From contig JAYWMQ010000061.1 in the NCBI GenBank assembly GCA_035873375.1, forward strand, positions 27,215 through 91,214: a stretch of 64,000 nucleotides of DNA. The letters run 5' to 3'. Below, piece after piece: positions 35,343 to 43,888 of this stretch; the first letter of the stretch is position 1, and each line of letters begins with the position of its first letter. The notes beneath the pieces were generated by a model that saw only the letters and a list, made by a program, of their open reading frames with translations, was not told the origin of the DNA and ran no database searches. Both the position numbers and the translations under genes were made by a program. The DNA comes from Nitrospirota bacterium (GTDB taxonomy: Bacteria; Nitrospirota; Thermodesulfovibrionia; Thermodesulfovibrionales; JdFR-85).

Positions 35343-35427
35343 GTTCAGGGTGACAGTTCGTTCAGGGTGACAGTTCGTTCAGGGTGACAGTTCGTTCAGG
35401 GTGACAGTTCGTTCAGGGTGACAGTTC
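35343..35427. repeat. 17-bp tandem repeat (5 perfect copies) between arsD and arsA
   Basis: Unit GTTCAGGGTGACAGTTC, five identical copies in 85 bp. It has grown from the right end of a CCTGAATCAAGTTCAGG palindrome (35332-35350) of the dispersed TGTCAT family. Copy number may vary between strains. Confidence 0.95.
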
Positions 35428-35457
35428 GTGATGAAGAAACCCCATAGCCACACATTT

Positions 35458-35802
35458 TTACTGCATCATCTTTAAGGGTATCGGTTTTCCCTGCCTTACC
35501 GGCTCAATCCCGAGAGCCCTGCACAACTCCTCGTATGCTGGATACCCGCCTGTCTTAAAGACAGTACCGTTTACAATGGTAACCGGCAGTATATTTTTGC
35601 CGTCTTTGCTAATCAGCGGTTTTACATCCGGGTTTTCCATAAACGCCTTCGGCTGCTGGGCAAGGTTGAATCTTTCCACTTCAACGCCCTGTTTTTTCAA
35701 TGCCAGCACAGCGTCATTCATCTTGACCAGTACCGGATCAAGTGCCGGTCCGCACAGCCCCGAAGAGCAGCACATCGGTGGATCATAGATTTCGATCTTC
35801 AT
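35458..35802 (-). CDS. arsD: Arsenic metallochaperone ArsD
   Basis: 114 residues. The vicinal cysteines that bind As(III) are in PPMCCSSGLCG (Cys 11, 12 and 17), as in chaperone-competent ArsD. The thioredoxin-like fold follows (LPVTIVNGTVFKTGGYP). ArsD hands arsenite to ArsA and weakly represses the operon. Its start overlaps the acr3 stop by 4 nt (ATGA). Confidence 0.94.
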   Translation of the reverse strand: MKIEIYDPPMCCSSGLCGPALDPVLVKMNDAVLALKKQGVEVERFNLAQQPKAFMENPDVKPLISKDGKNILPVTIVNGTVFKTGGYPAYEELCRALGIEPVRQGKPIPLKMMQ

Positions 35803-36872
35803 ATCAATTCCTCCTTTCGTTTGCCTGAAGAGCCAAAAAGCCTATACTCCGTCTTCTTTGCAAACCAGACAAGCACAAGCATTACCGGCACTTCAATCAA
35901 TGGGCCGATTACTGTGGCAAGCGCCACTGCAGGGCTGAATGCCGTTATTGCTATTGCTATTGCTATCTCAAAATCCCTTCCTGTAGAGTTAAAGCCCACG
36001 GCAACGGCATCCTTATAATCAAGCCCCATTTTCCAGCCCGTGAGATAGACAATTACAAACATTACCCAGAAGAAGATAGTCATCGGTATAGCCATCTGAA
36101 CTATCAGGAAAGGTCTTTCAAGTATCAAATCACCCTTCAGGGCAAACATCACAACGAGTGTAAACAACAAACCTGCAATGGATAGGGTATCAAGGTAAAA
36201 TTTCAGTTTATGAAACCACTCCTCGCCAAACTTCCTGACCCCGAGAAATCTGGTAAGTATTCCGGCTGCAAGCGGTATGCCGAGATAAAGTACCACACTC
36301 TCCCCAACCACCCATACATCAAAAACTATCTCTCCCAAAAGGAGCTTTGCATAAACCGGTATAAGGATCATCTGTATTATAGAGTTAACGGCCACAAGGA
36401 TTATGGCAAGGGGGCCGTTTCCTGCGGCAAGATATGTAAAGACTATCACCATTGCAATACAGGGGGCTATTCCGTAAAGAACGAGCCCTGTGTACAGGTC
36501 AGGTTCTCCGCTCAAAAAGACCTTTGCGAGCAGGAGCATGAAGAATGGCGCTATGGCATAGTTGAAAAACATGACTATCAGGAGCTGTTTTGGCGAGCGA
36601 ACCGCCTTGCCTAAATCCTCAAACCTGATATTTGCCATCGCAGGGTAGATCATCATAAAGAGGCCGGCCACAATGCCGAGGGCAATGGTGTTTGGAAGGC
36701 TGAATTCATACGAGCCGTGAAAGATTGCCTTGATGGCATCAATTGGTGGCGTCAGCTGGAAGTCCGAAATGCCATACCACTTGCTGATTGCAATGCCGAT
36801 GACCATACTGATGATAACAAAGACCGGCAGAAGCCTGAAGTTGTGCAGCATTTCAAGTGCCCTTCTGAGCAT
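35799..36872 (-). CDS. acr3: ACR3-type arsenite permease
   Basis: 357 residues with about ten membrane helices. The conserved transport cysteine is in YGIAPCIAMVIVF, and the conserved glutamate is in GPLIEVPVML. ACR3 exports As(III), on its own or energised by ArsA. A GAGGAGGT ribosome-binding site lies 6 nt before the start. The gene sits between arsC and arsD, as expected for an ArsDA-coupled ACR3 system. Confidence 0.95.
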   Translation of the reverse strand: MLRRALEMLHNFRLLPVFVIISMVIGIAISKWYGISDFQLTPPIDAIKAIFHGSYEFSLPNTIALGIVAGLFMMIYPAMANIRFEDLGKAVRSPKQLLIVMFFNYAIAPFFMLLLAKVFLSGEPDLYTGLVLYGIAPCIAMVIVFTYLAAGNGPLAIILVAVNSIIQMILIPVYAKLLLGEIVFDVWVVGESVVLYLGIPLAAGILTRFLGVRKFGEEWFHKLKFYLDTLSIAGLLFTLVVMFALKGDLILERPFLIVQMAIPMTIFFWVMFVIVYLTGWKMGLDYKDAVAVGFNSTGRDFEIAIAIAITAFSPAVALATVIGPLIEVPVMLVLVWFAKKTEYRLFGSSGKRKEELI

Positions 36873-36910
36873 CCCGTACCTCCTCTTTCAAATTATTAAA
36901 TGCGGTAATA

Positions 36911-37324
36911 CTATCTTGTTTCGGCAAGAAATCCCTCGATCCGTTCCCTTATCTCATCCCTTGCCTTTCTGAACGCTTCCAATATCTCTTCATCGGTTCC
37001 TATGGTTCCCACAGGATCCTCTATGGGCCAGTGAAGGCGCTTGATCTCCAGAGGTGTCACCGGACATGACAGCGCTGCATTGCCGCACAGGGTAATTATT
37101 ACATCCATCTTCCTGAGCAGTCCTTCATCAATGGCTTTTGATTCTTGACCGGAAATATCAATCCCTATCTCCTTCATTACCCTTTTGGCATAGGGATTTA
37201 CCCCCGCCGGTATAAGTCCTGCGCTGTATACCGCTACCCGCCCATGCCCGAGTTTCCGCGCAAGCCCCTCTGCCATCTGCGAGCGGCAGGAATTTCCCGT
37301 ACATAAAAACATTACCTTAACCAT
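36911..37324 (-). CDS. arsC: Arsenate reductase, thioredoxin-coupled type
   Basis: 137 residues, low-molecular-weight tyrosine phosphatase fold. The catalytic loop is CTGNSCRS (Cys 8), and the redox-relay cysteines are in LCGNAALSCP (near 80 and 87), identical in layout to the S. aureus/B. subtilis ArsC. It reduces arsenate to arsenite for export by ACR3-ArsA. A GGAGGT ribosome-binding site precedes ATG by 5 nt. Confidence 0.95.
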   Translation of the reverse strand: MVKVMFLCTGNSCRSQMAEGLARKLGHGRVAVYSAGLIPAGVNPYAKRVMKEIGIDISGQESKAIDEGLLRKMDVIITLCGNAALSCPVTPLEIKRLHWPIEDPVGTIGTDEEILEAFRKARDEIRERIEGFLAETR

Positions 37325-37365
37325 TTTTACCTCCGTGAATGTTAATTCTCAACACATGTAACGAG

Positions 37366-37761
37366 TTATCTTTTGCTGTTGCTCCCCTTTTTGCCAGGCC
37401 TGCACAAGACCTTTATATCCTGTTTGACCGCCTCTTTTAACCTCTTTTTGTCCTCCAGTATCAGGGCATCATCCCCGAGGCATGAAGAGAGGAGTTTTAT
37501 GAAGTCGAGATTATAGGTGTTTATCAATTTATCCGGCAGGCGATAGAAGGTCCAGGTTCCGGATCTTCTGCATTCTACGAGCCCGGCTGTCTTCAGTATC
37601 CCGAGATGTTTTGAGACCGTTGACTGTCCCATACCCAATATGTCCATCAACTGGCAGACACACAGCTCCCGGCCGTCAAGGAGTTTCAATATCCTCACCC
37701 GCGTCTCATCAGCTACGGCCTTTGCCTGTAAAATAAAATCTCTCAACTTATCCCCTTTCAT
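37366..37761 (-). CDS. arsR: ArsR-family arsenite-responsive repressor
   Basis: 131 residues from the ATG at 37761 (a GTG lies one codon before). A winged helix with the metal site ELCVCQL at helix 3 and the recognition helix QSTVSKHLGILKTAGLV. Arsenite binding to the Cys-Val-Cys site should release it from the palindrome just upstream. First gene of the ars operon, so it is autoregulated. A ribosome-binding site is not evident because the operator occupies the leader. Confidence 0.94.
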   Translation of the reverse strand: MKGDKLRDFILQAKAVADETRVRILKLLDGRELCVCQLMDILGMGQSTVSKHLGILKTAGLVECRRSGTWTFYRLPDKLINTYNLDFIKLLSSCLGDDALILEDKKRLKEAVKQDIKVLCRPGKKGSNSKR

Positions 37762-37764
37762 CAC

Positions 37765-37816
37765 TATATCACTATATCGTGATATAAGAATAAAACAACA
37801 AGAACCCTTGTGTCAA
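37765..37816 (-). promoter_or_regulatory. ars operon promoter and ArsR operator
   Basis: On the minus strand: TTGACA (37811-37816), 18-bp spacer, TATTCT (37787-37792). A perfect inverted repeat TATATCAC TATATC GTGATATA at 37765-37786 directly follows the -10 box and covers the predicted transcription start. This placement fits ArsR repression. Confidence 0.82.
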
Positions 37817-37969
37817 GCAGCCCTCTGTCACGCAGTGTTATTGAATTTTTTCACCCCTTATGCTAACATCAAACCAATCGGCAAAAAAAAGTTGCAGATC
37901 AAGTCGTTCGGGGACAGAAAAGTATCACTTTTAACAACATGCGGCATTAACTAATGATAGGGAACGACA

Positions 37970-40156
37970 ATGACAGACTCTCAAGTATCTCCTGACTTTA
38001 GCCCCTGCAAACACAGGGAATCCGCCTTTCCCGAAGGGCTGGACGTCATCTTTTGTCCTACAAAAGTGGCGGTAATCGGTGCATCAAATCGTCCTGAAAG
38101 TGTGGGCCTTGCTGTTTTTAAAAATCTTCTCTTTGGAAACTTTTCCGGTATTCTCTATCCCGTAAACCTGAGGGCGAAATCGGTTTGCGGTGTGAGGGCC
38201 TATCCATCAATCTCGGACATACCAGACCCGGTAGACCTGGCAGTGATTATTGTTCCGGCTGCATCCACCCCTGCAGTGGCCAGGGAGGCGGCAAAAAAAG
38301 GCGTAAAAGGCCTTGTCGTGATTTCAGCCGGGTTCAGGGAGACCGGTCCGGCAGGGGCAAAAATAGAGGAAGAACTCCTCTCCATCTGCCGGGAGAACAA
38401 TATCAGACTTGTGGGACCCAACTGCCTTGGGGTAATCAACACAGACGGTCCTGTGAGTCTTAATGCCAGTTTTGCCAGGCAAAAGGCCCATCCCGGAAAC
38501 ATTGCCTTTATCAGTCAGTCAGGAGCCCTGTGCACAGCGGTTCTGGACTTTGCGGCAAAGAGAAACATGGGTTTTTCAAAGTTTATCTCAGTGGGCAACA
38601 AGGCTGATGTGGACGAGCTGGCCCTGATCCGCTACCTCCATGCAGACCCCCTGACAAAGGTCATCATGTTATATATAGAAGAACTGCGCCACGGCTTTGA
38701 GTTTATAAAAACAGTGCGGGAGATTACCGGAGGCGATAATCCCACACCGATTCTGGCCATTAAATCAGGCAGAACGGCTGAGGGGGCGGCAGCGGTCAGT
38801 TCCCATACCGGCTCACTTGCAGGCACTGAAGCTGTTTACAATGCCCTCTTCCAGCAGTCCGGGGTCTTCCGGGTGCAGACAATCGAGGAGCTCTTTGATT
38901 GCGCCCTTGCCTTCGGCTGTCAGCCCCTGCCCAAATCCAACCGCATCGCCATCATTACAAATGCCGGCGGCCCCGGCATTATCGCCACTGACGTCACCAT
39001 TCATTCGGGCCTGAGACTTGCAAAATTCAGCGACAAAACCACAGAGACACTTAAAAACCATCTGCCCAGCACGGCAAACATTCACAATCCTGTGGATGTT
39101 ATCGGAGACGCCGGTTCAGAGCGGTACCGTGCAGCGCTTGAAGCCGTATTAAATGATGAGAATGTGGATGGTGTCATCTTTATTCTCACCCCGCAGTCCA
39201 TGACAGAGATCGAGAAGACCGCATCCATTATTCCGGACCTGGCCCGAAAGAGCGGAAAACCGGTAGTCGCCTCTTTTATGGGCCTGATGGATGTCTCAAA
39301 GGGTGTTGCAATCCTTGAGAAAAACGGGATTCCTCATTATCCCTTCCCGGAGACTGCGGCCCGGGTCATGGGTGCGCTGTACCAGCACGCCCAGTGGATT
39401 CACCGTCCCCATGCCAGGGAGTTTGAGCTTTCATTCGACAGGCCCAGGGCCAGGAAGGTGATCGAGGAGTCTTTGGCCTCCGGCGTAAAATACCTGGGTG
39501 AAGTGGAAGGGAATGAAATCCTTGCAGCATATGGGTTTCCTGTATTACCGGCCCGGCTTGTCACAACTGCCGAGGAAGCGGCTGAGGCCGTAAGGACACT
39601 CGGTGCCTGTGCCTTCAAGATTGTTTCGCCACAGGTTATTCACAAGTCTGACGTGGGCGGAGTCAGGGTGGGGGTCAGGACTCCGGAGGAAGCGGTTTCA
39701 GCCTTTGAGTCCATAATCTCTGCGATCCGCAAGAACGTGCCCGAGGCACAGATACAGGGCGTTTATGCCCAAAAAATGGCTGCCGAAGGGATTGAGGTGA
39801 TTCTCGGCATTAACCGGTATAAAGTCTTTGGCCCACTCCTCATGTTCGGGCTGGGCGGCATATATGTGGAAATTTTTAAGGATGTCAGTTTCAGGCTCGC
39901 GCCAATCAGGCACAACGGGGCAAAATTCATGGTGCGCTCCATCAAGGCCTATCCAATGCTGACAGGGGCTCGGGGAGCACCATTGCGAGATATCGAGGAG
40001 CTGGAAAAATGCCTTATGCGGCTTTCAGCCCTGGCCACTGAAAATCCGGAAATCGCTGAGCTGGATATCAACCCCCTCATTGTTCACGAACAGGGCTCGG
40101 GATGTTCCATCGCAGACTGCCGTATCCTTCTCGATCCAGACCGTACCTGTGCCTGA
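37970..40156 (+). CDS. ADP-forming acyl-CoA (acetyl-CoA) synthetase, fused alpha-beta
   Basis: 728 residues. An N-terminal CoA-binding Rossmann domain (VAVIGASNRPESVG), a succinyl-CoA ligase-like middle with the phosphohistidine in VSSHTGSLAGTEA, and a C-terminal ATP-grasp domain (FKIVSPQVIHKSDVGGV). These enzymes convert acyl-CoA, ADP and phosphate to acid, CoA and ATP, an energy-conserving step in fermentation, or run in reverse. The gene is divergent from arsR with an AGGGAA ribosome-binding site. Acetyl-CoA specificity is assumed, not shown. Confidence 0.9.
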   Translation: MTDSQVSPDFSPCKHRESAFPEGLDVIFCPTKVAVIGASNRPESVGLAVFKNLLFGNFSGILYPVNLRAKSVCGVRAYPSISDIPDPVDLAVIIVPAASTPAVAREAAKKGVKGLVVISAGFRETGPAGAKIEEELLSICRENNIRLVGPNCLGVINTDGPVSLNASFARQKAHPGNIAFISQSGALCTAVLDFAAKRNMGFSKFISVGNKADVDELALIRYLHADPLTKVIMLYIEELRHGFEFIKTVREITGGDNPTPILAIKSGRTAEGAAAVSSHTGSLAGTEAVYNALFQQSGVFRVQTIEELFDCALAFGCQPLPKSNRIAIITNAGGPGIIATDVTIHSGLRLAKFSDKTTETLKNHLPSTANIHNPVDVIGDAGSERYRAALEAVLNDENVDGVIFILTPQSMTEIEKTASIIPDLARKSGKPVVASFMGLMDVSKGVAILEKNGIPHYPFPETAARVMGALYQHAQWIHRPHAREFELSFDRPRARKVIEESLASGVKYLGEVEGNEILAAYGFPVLPARLVTTAEEAAEAVRTLGACAFKIVSPQVIHKSDVGGVRVGVRTPEEAVSAFESIISAIRKNVPEAQIQGVYAQKMAAEGIEVILGINRYKVFGPLLMFGLGGIYVEIFKDVSFRLAPIRHNGAKFMVRSIKAYPMLTGARGAPLRDIEELEKCLMRLSALATENPEIAELDINPLIVHEQGSGCSIADCRILLDPDRTCA

Positions 40157-40190
40157 CAACCCGTCAGCACCTGACACTTTCACATAAACC

Positions 40191-40832
40191 TTACCTGCTG
40201 CGGGAAACTCCAACCCTGTCACAGAAATCATGAATGTAGCAGGTACTGCAGAGCGGGGAGACGGGTTTGCATATGCCCTGACCAAAGGCCACAAGCAGGC
40301 CGTTTATCTCCTTCCAGTATTGCCCGGGGAGTTTTCCCCTGAGCACGAATTCGGTCTCCTCCGGGGTTTTTGTCCTGACATAACCCCAGCGGTTGGTAAT
40401 CCTGTGCACGTGGGTGTCAACACATATACCCGGCCGGTTGTAGGCAAGGGTGACAACAAGGTTGGCGGTCTTTCTGCCAACACCCTTTAACTTAAGAAGT
40501 TCGTCAATGTTGTCAGGCACCCTGCCGTTGTATTTGCGGGCTATAATCTCACTCAGCGCCTTTATCCGTCCTGCCTTGACCTTATAGAAACCAACAGGAT
40601 AGATGGCCTTCCGGATATCATCCTCACTCAGTGCAGCCATGGCCTCAGGTGTGGAGGCAAGGGCAAACAGTCTCCTTGATGCCTCGCCTGTAGTCCTGTC
40701 CTGGGTTCTCAGACTGAGTATGCAGGAGATGAGTATTTTAAAGGGGTCCTTTTCCATGCGGGCCATCTCCTCAAGCCAGGGAACTTTGAGGGTCTTTACC
40801 TGTTTTCCGAGGAGACGGATGACCTTATGAAT
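40191..40832 (-). CDS. nth: Endonuclease III, probably with an ATT start
   Basis: DNA glycosylase/AP lyase of base excision repair. Helix-hairpin-helix LKGVGRKTANLV with catalytic Lys, Asp in VDTHVHR, and the iron-sulfur loop C-x6-C-x2-C-x5-C near the C-terminus. The first ATG (40766) gives only 191 residues and cuts off the first helix. The frame continues upstream as IHKVIRLLGKQVKTLKVPWL to an ATT at 40830-40832 with AGGGA 7 nt before it, giving 214 residues, near the usual ~211. No ATG, GTG or TTG lies in that stretch. It follows fdx by 10 nt. Confidence 0.88.
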   Translation of the reverse strand: MHKVIRLLGKQVKTLKVPWLEEMARMEKDPFKILISCILSLRTQDRTTGEASRRLFALASTPEAMAALSEDDIRKAIYPVGFYKVKAGRIKALSEIIARKYNGRVPDNIDELLKLKGVGRKTANLVVTLAYNRPGICVDTHVHRITNRWGYVRTKTPEETEFVLRGKLPGQYWKEINGLLVAFGQGICKPVSPLCSTCYIHDFCDRVGVSRSR

Positions 40833-40842
40833 ATCGCTGTCC

Positions 40843-41046
40843 CTAAAACCCTGAGTCCCCCTCTACACTTATAGCCTCAACAGGACAATTCTCCTCAGCA
40901 GCCTCGCAACAGCCCGCGTACTCACAGGCATCCGGGTCAATCACTCTTGACTTACCCACTGCTTCATCAAGAAAAAATACGGCAGGGCATATCTCTGCAC
41001 ACGCCCCGCAGCCAATACATGTATCCTGGTCTACCGTAACATTCAT
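40843..41046 (-). CDS. Small 4Fe-4S ferredoxin
   Basis: 67 residues from the ATG at 41046 (MNVTVDQDTC). The N-terminal motif CIGCGACAEICP and the C-terminal CP (NCPVEAISVEG) give a single 4Fe-4S site of the Thermotoga/Desulfovibrio one-cluster type. Two extra cysteines (AGCCEAA) could form a disulfide. It carries electrons in the cytoplasm; partners are not obvious. It lies between cobS and nth on the same strand. Confidence 0.85.
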   Translation of the reverse strand: MNVTVDQDTCIGCGACAEICPAVFFLDEAVGKSRVIDPDACEYAGCCEAAEENCPVEAISVEGDSGF

Positions 41047-41071
41047 GGCGAAATTATAACATTTCCGACCG

Positions 41072-41845
41072 TTATCCTCCATATACCCCGGCTATTATCA
41101 GGAGAAAAAAGACCTCGTTCAGCTCACATATTGCACCGAGATTATCTCCTGTAAGACCGCTGAAATGCCTGGCAAAAAATTTCATTAACGGCAGTGTAAA
41201 GAGATATGCCGCAACTACGAGTAATGCCGAAATGGGGATTGAAGGAAATGCAATGTAGCTTAAGGAGAGATACCTTCCAGACACAAAAATCACCATTACA
41301 ATAATCACGGAGACAACGAATTGAGTCCAGCCTGTCTCGTTGATAAGGAGATACCCGAGGCCGTCCTTTCTCGCACTCGTGCCATGAAATATGGCCGCCA
41401 CCATGGACCAGGCACCGATTACAGGAAAGAGCAGTAGATATGGTATGGGAGTGATTGAGAATAACTCCAGAATCAGGAGGTATTTTAAGAGCAGAACAAG
41501 CACTATCGCCGTAACCCCGATCGGCCCTGTTGTGCTGTCCTTCATTATATCGAGTTTCCCCTGCCTCGGTTTTCCGGAGGCAATGGCGTCAAATGTATCT
41601 GCAAGGCCGTCGAGGTGGAAACCACCGTTGATCAGGATTGAGACGATGAGCAGCAGGGCTGCGGTAATCGCCGAAGGCAGGAAAGGGTCAAACGCCGTAT
41701 AGGCCAGGACCAGCAGGCCCCCCTTTATCAGCCCTGCAAGGGGAAAGAACGCGGTGCTTCTGCCAACATCCCTCCCGGATATCCTGCCCCTGAGCCTGAC
41801 AGGCAGTATGGTCAAAAACTGTAATGCAAGTAAAAAACCTTTCAA
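41072..41845 (-). CDS. cobS: Adenosylcobinamide-GDP ribazoletransferase (cobalamin synthase)
   Basis: 258 residues, polytopic membrane enzyme joining GDP-cobinamide and alpha-ribazole. Family motifs: LQFLTILPV near the start, NGGFHLDGLADTFDA (substrate/metal-binding aspartates) and MKDSTTGPIG. I chose TTG at 41845 because the frame before it (to 42034) runs through an intergenic repeat and the end of cobT and has no CobS similarity. Part of a cobU-cobT-cobS group. Confidence 0.9.
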   Translation of the reverse strand: MKGFLLALQFLTILPVRLRGRISGRDVGRSTAFFPLAGLIKGGLLVLAYTAFDPFLPSAITAALLLIVSILINGGFHLDGLADTFDAIASGKPRQGKLDIMKDSTTGPIGVTAIVLVLLLKYLLILELFSITPIPYLLLFPVIGAWSMVAAIFHGTSARKDGLGYLLINETGWTQFVVSVIIVMVIFVSGRYLSLSYIAFPSIPISALLVVAAYLFTLPLMKFFARHFSGLTGDNLGAICELNEVFFLLIIAGVYGG

Positions 41846-41908
41846 GGTGACTGTACCATCAAAACCTCTCCATACAGAGTCTGTGTATAAACTGCACTCA
41901 CTGTCAAG

Positions 41909-41946
41909 ACTGGATTCCGGCTTAAGGAGTGCCGGAATGACAGATA
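41909..41946. repeat. Dispersed palindrome between cobT and cobS
   Basis: TGGATTCCGGCTTAAGGAGT followed by GCCGGAATGACAG: arms ATTCCGGC and GCCGGAAT around a short loop. It is the reverse orientation of the TGTCATTCC element at 60373. Confidence 0.75.
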
Positions 41947-41960
41947 GGGAGACCGTATGT

Positions 41961-43019
41961 TCAGCCGGTCGTCTCCCCTGTAACTCCTGCCTCCTGAAAC
42001 GTTGCCATCTCCCTGTATATCTTGAGTCCTGCATCCATCAGGGTCATGGCAAGTGCTGCACCTGTCCCCTCACCAAGGCGGAGGTCAAGGTCGAGGATGG
42101 GGCGGCATCCCATATGCTCAAGCATGGCCCTGTGCCCAATCTCCTGTGAGTTATGGGCTGCAAAGAGGTAGTCTGCCACAACAGGGTTGAGAGACCAGGC
42201 AATAAGTGCGCCTGCCGTGGATATAAAGCCATCAACCACAACCGGGATACCGCGTGCTGCAGCACCGATACAGAGCCCGGCAATCCCCCCTATCTCGGCA
42301 CCCCCCACCTTTGAGAGCACATCAACCGGGTCTTTAGGGTCCGGCCTGTTGAGACTGATGGCCTTCTCTATAACATCTCTCTTTTTCTTAAGGGCCTCAT
42401 CTCCGATACCCGTTCCCCTGCCTGTTACCTCTGAAACCGGCATTCCGGTTATAACGGCAGCTATGGCCGATGAGGGGGTTGTGTTGGCAATGCCCATCTC
42501 ACCTGTGGCAAAGAGTTTAAACCCCTTTTCAGCATATTCTTCGGCAAGCTCAACCCCGGCCTCCATGCACCTCAGCGCCTCATCCCTTGTCATTGCAGGG
42601 CCTTTTGTCATGTTTTTTGTCCCATGCACGACCTTCTTCTTCACAAGCCCTTCAGAATCCTGAAAATCAAAATCCACACCAATATCGACAACCACGACCT
42701 CTGCGCCCGCATGTCTTGCAAGCACATTGATTCCCGCCCCGCCACTCAGAAAGTTGAAGACCATCTGTCTGGTTACCTCTGAGGGATAGGCGGAGACACC
42801 CTCCTCAGCCACACCATGGTCACCTGCAAATGTAAAGACGACCTTCTTCGGTATCTCCGGCATCTCCGTCTCATAGATGGCCACAAGCCTTCCGGCGAAT
42901 TCTTCAAGCCTTCCGAGACTGCCGGGCGGCTTGGTAAGGTTGTCAAGGCGTCTTTGGGCTGCGGAATACAGTTCCTTTCTCACGGGTTTAATATGTAACA
43001 GTCTCTCCTCAATCTTCAT
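41961..43019 (-). CDS. cobT: Nicotinate-nucleotide:dimethylbenzimidazole phosphoribosyltransferase
   Basis: 352 residues. CobT makes alpha-ribazole phosphate for the lower ligand of cobalamin. Motifs: [44 protein letters not shown] and the catalytic glutamate in [18 protein letters not shown] ribosome-binding site precedes ATG. Middle gene of cobU-cobT-cobS, so the window covers nucleotide-loop assembly but not corrin ring synthesis. Confidence 0.96.
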   Translation of the reverse strand: MKIEERLLHIKPVRKELYSAAQRRLDNLTKPPGSLGRLEEFAGRLVAIYETEMPEIPKKVVFTFAGDHGVAEEGVSAYPSEVTRQMVFNFLSGGAGINVLARHAGAEVVVVDIGVDFDFQDSEGLVKKKVVHGTKNMTKGPAMTRDEALRCMEAGVELAEEYAEKGFKLFATGEMGIANTTPSSAIAAVITGMPVSEVTGRGTGIGDEALKKKRDVIEKAISLNRPDPKDPVDVLSKVGGAEIGGIAGLCIGAAARGIPVVVDGFISTAGALIAWSLNPVVADYLFAAHNSQEIGHRAMLEHMGCRPILDLDLRLGEGTGAALAMTLMDAGLKIYREMATFQEAGVTGETTG

Positions 43020-43043
43020 GGAACTTTAACCTCCATTAAAAAA

Positions 43044-43601
43044 CTATCCCTTCACCTTAAGCGGTATCCCGCTCACTACCAGATAGACCTCATCTGCCAC
43101 CCCTGCCACCTCCTGATTCAACCGCCCTGCCATATCCCTGAAGAACCTGGCCAGCCGGTTGTCCGGCACTATCCCCATGCCCACCTCGTTGGAGACTACA
43201 TACAGTGACGAGCGGGCAGTTGAGTCCTTAAAGTCAGTCAGCACGCGGACGAACCTGCTTATCTCCTCTTCAACCAGGGGCTGGGCATTACCCGGCCTGC
43301 TGCCGATGATATTGGAGAGCCAGAGGGTAAGGCAGTCAACAAGGAGCACGTTGTAACGACGGGAAACCCTCTGAATGAGGTCGGGCATTGCCACAGGCTC
43401 TTCCAGGGTCTCCCACTCGTCTCCCCGCTCTTCCCTGTGTTTTCTTATCCGCTCGTCCATCTCCCTGTCAAGCGACTCTGCTGTGGCAATATATGCTTTT
43501 TGCCCTGAGACCCTTGATGCCTCGTTCAGGGCAAAGGAGCTCTTTCCGCTCCTTGCCCCCCCGGTGATGAATACGATTTTTGGAAACAAAATTTCGATCA
43601 T
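43044..43601 (-). CDS. cobU: Adenosylcobinamide kinase / guanylyltransferase
   Basis: 185 residues from the ATG at 43601 (MIEILFPKIVFITGG). P-loop GGARSGKSSFA, WETLEEP with residues near the guanylylation site, and VDCLTLWLSN. CobU phosphorylates cobinamide and attaches GMP before CobS acts. The frame is open further upstream, but that part looks non-coding. First gene of the cob group. I see no B12 riboswitch upstream. Confidence 0.94.
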   Translation of the reverse strand: MIEILFPKIVFITGGARSGKSSFALNEASRVSGQKAYIATAESLDREMDERIRKHREERGDEWETLEEPVAMPDLIQRVSRRYNVLLVDCLTLWLSNIIGSRPGNAQPLVEEEISRFVRVLTDFKDSTARSSLYVVSNEVGMGIVPDNRLARFFRDMAGRLNQEVAGVADEVYLVVSGIPLKVKG

Positions 43602-43718
43602 CCTGTTTTTCCCGCCTTGTTTGGTATGAAATAAAAGATAGCAAACAGGGTTGTCAATAGTCAATCATCCCCGGACATGAGAGGCTTAAGGCTGGGTTTT
43701 TATACTGAGTATATGTCT

Positions 43719-43744
43719 TCTCTGTGTCCCTGTGTCTCCGTGGT
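43719..43744. repeat. Degenerate TGTGTC-type repeat upstream of cobU
   Basis: TCTCTGTGTCCCTGTGTCTC then CGTGGT; reverse complement ACCACGGAGACACAGG..., an 8-nt-period motif met between genes in many environmental genomes. Confidence 0.4.
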
Positions 43745-43855
43745 TTATTCTGCTTTATTCATCTCCCATTAACTGGGATTTCAGGACCCAGCAGGTGCTG
43801 AAACGGCAGTGTAACGTATTATGATATAATTAAATGTTATATTCCATAAGTGAAA

Positions 43856-43885
43856 GGGACAAAAACCTTTTAGTTCAGGTATAAT
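43856..43885 (+). promoter_or_regulatory. Possible gspC promoter
   Basis: GGGACA (43856-43861), 18-bp spacer, perfect TATAAT (43880-43885). The -10 box is only 3 nt from the gspC ATG, so either gspC starts later (next ATG 43907) or this box is fortuitous. Another TATAAT at 43825-43830 lacks a good -35. Confidence 0.3.
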
Positions 43886-43888
43886 TTA

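Noticed and set aside
35343..35427. CRISPR array
   Set aside because: Units of 17 bp are directly adjacent with no spacers; it is a minisatellite.
43602..43888. Cobalamin riboswitch upstream of cobU
   Set aside because: No B12-box-like sequence (GCCACTG) or fitting fold on the minus strand.
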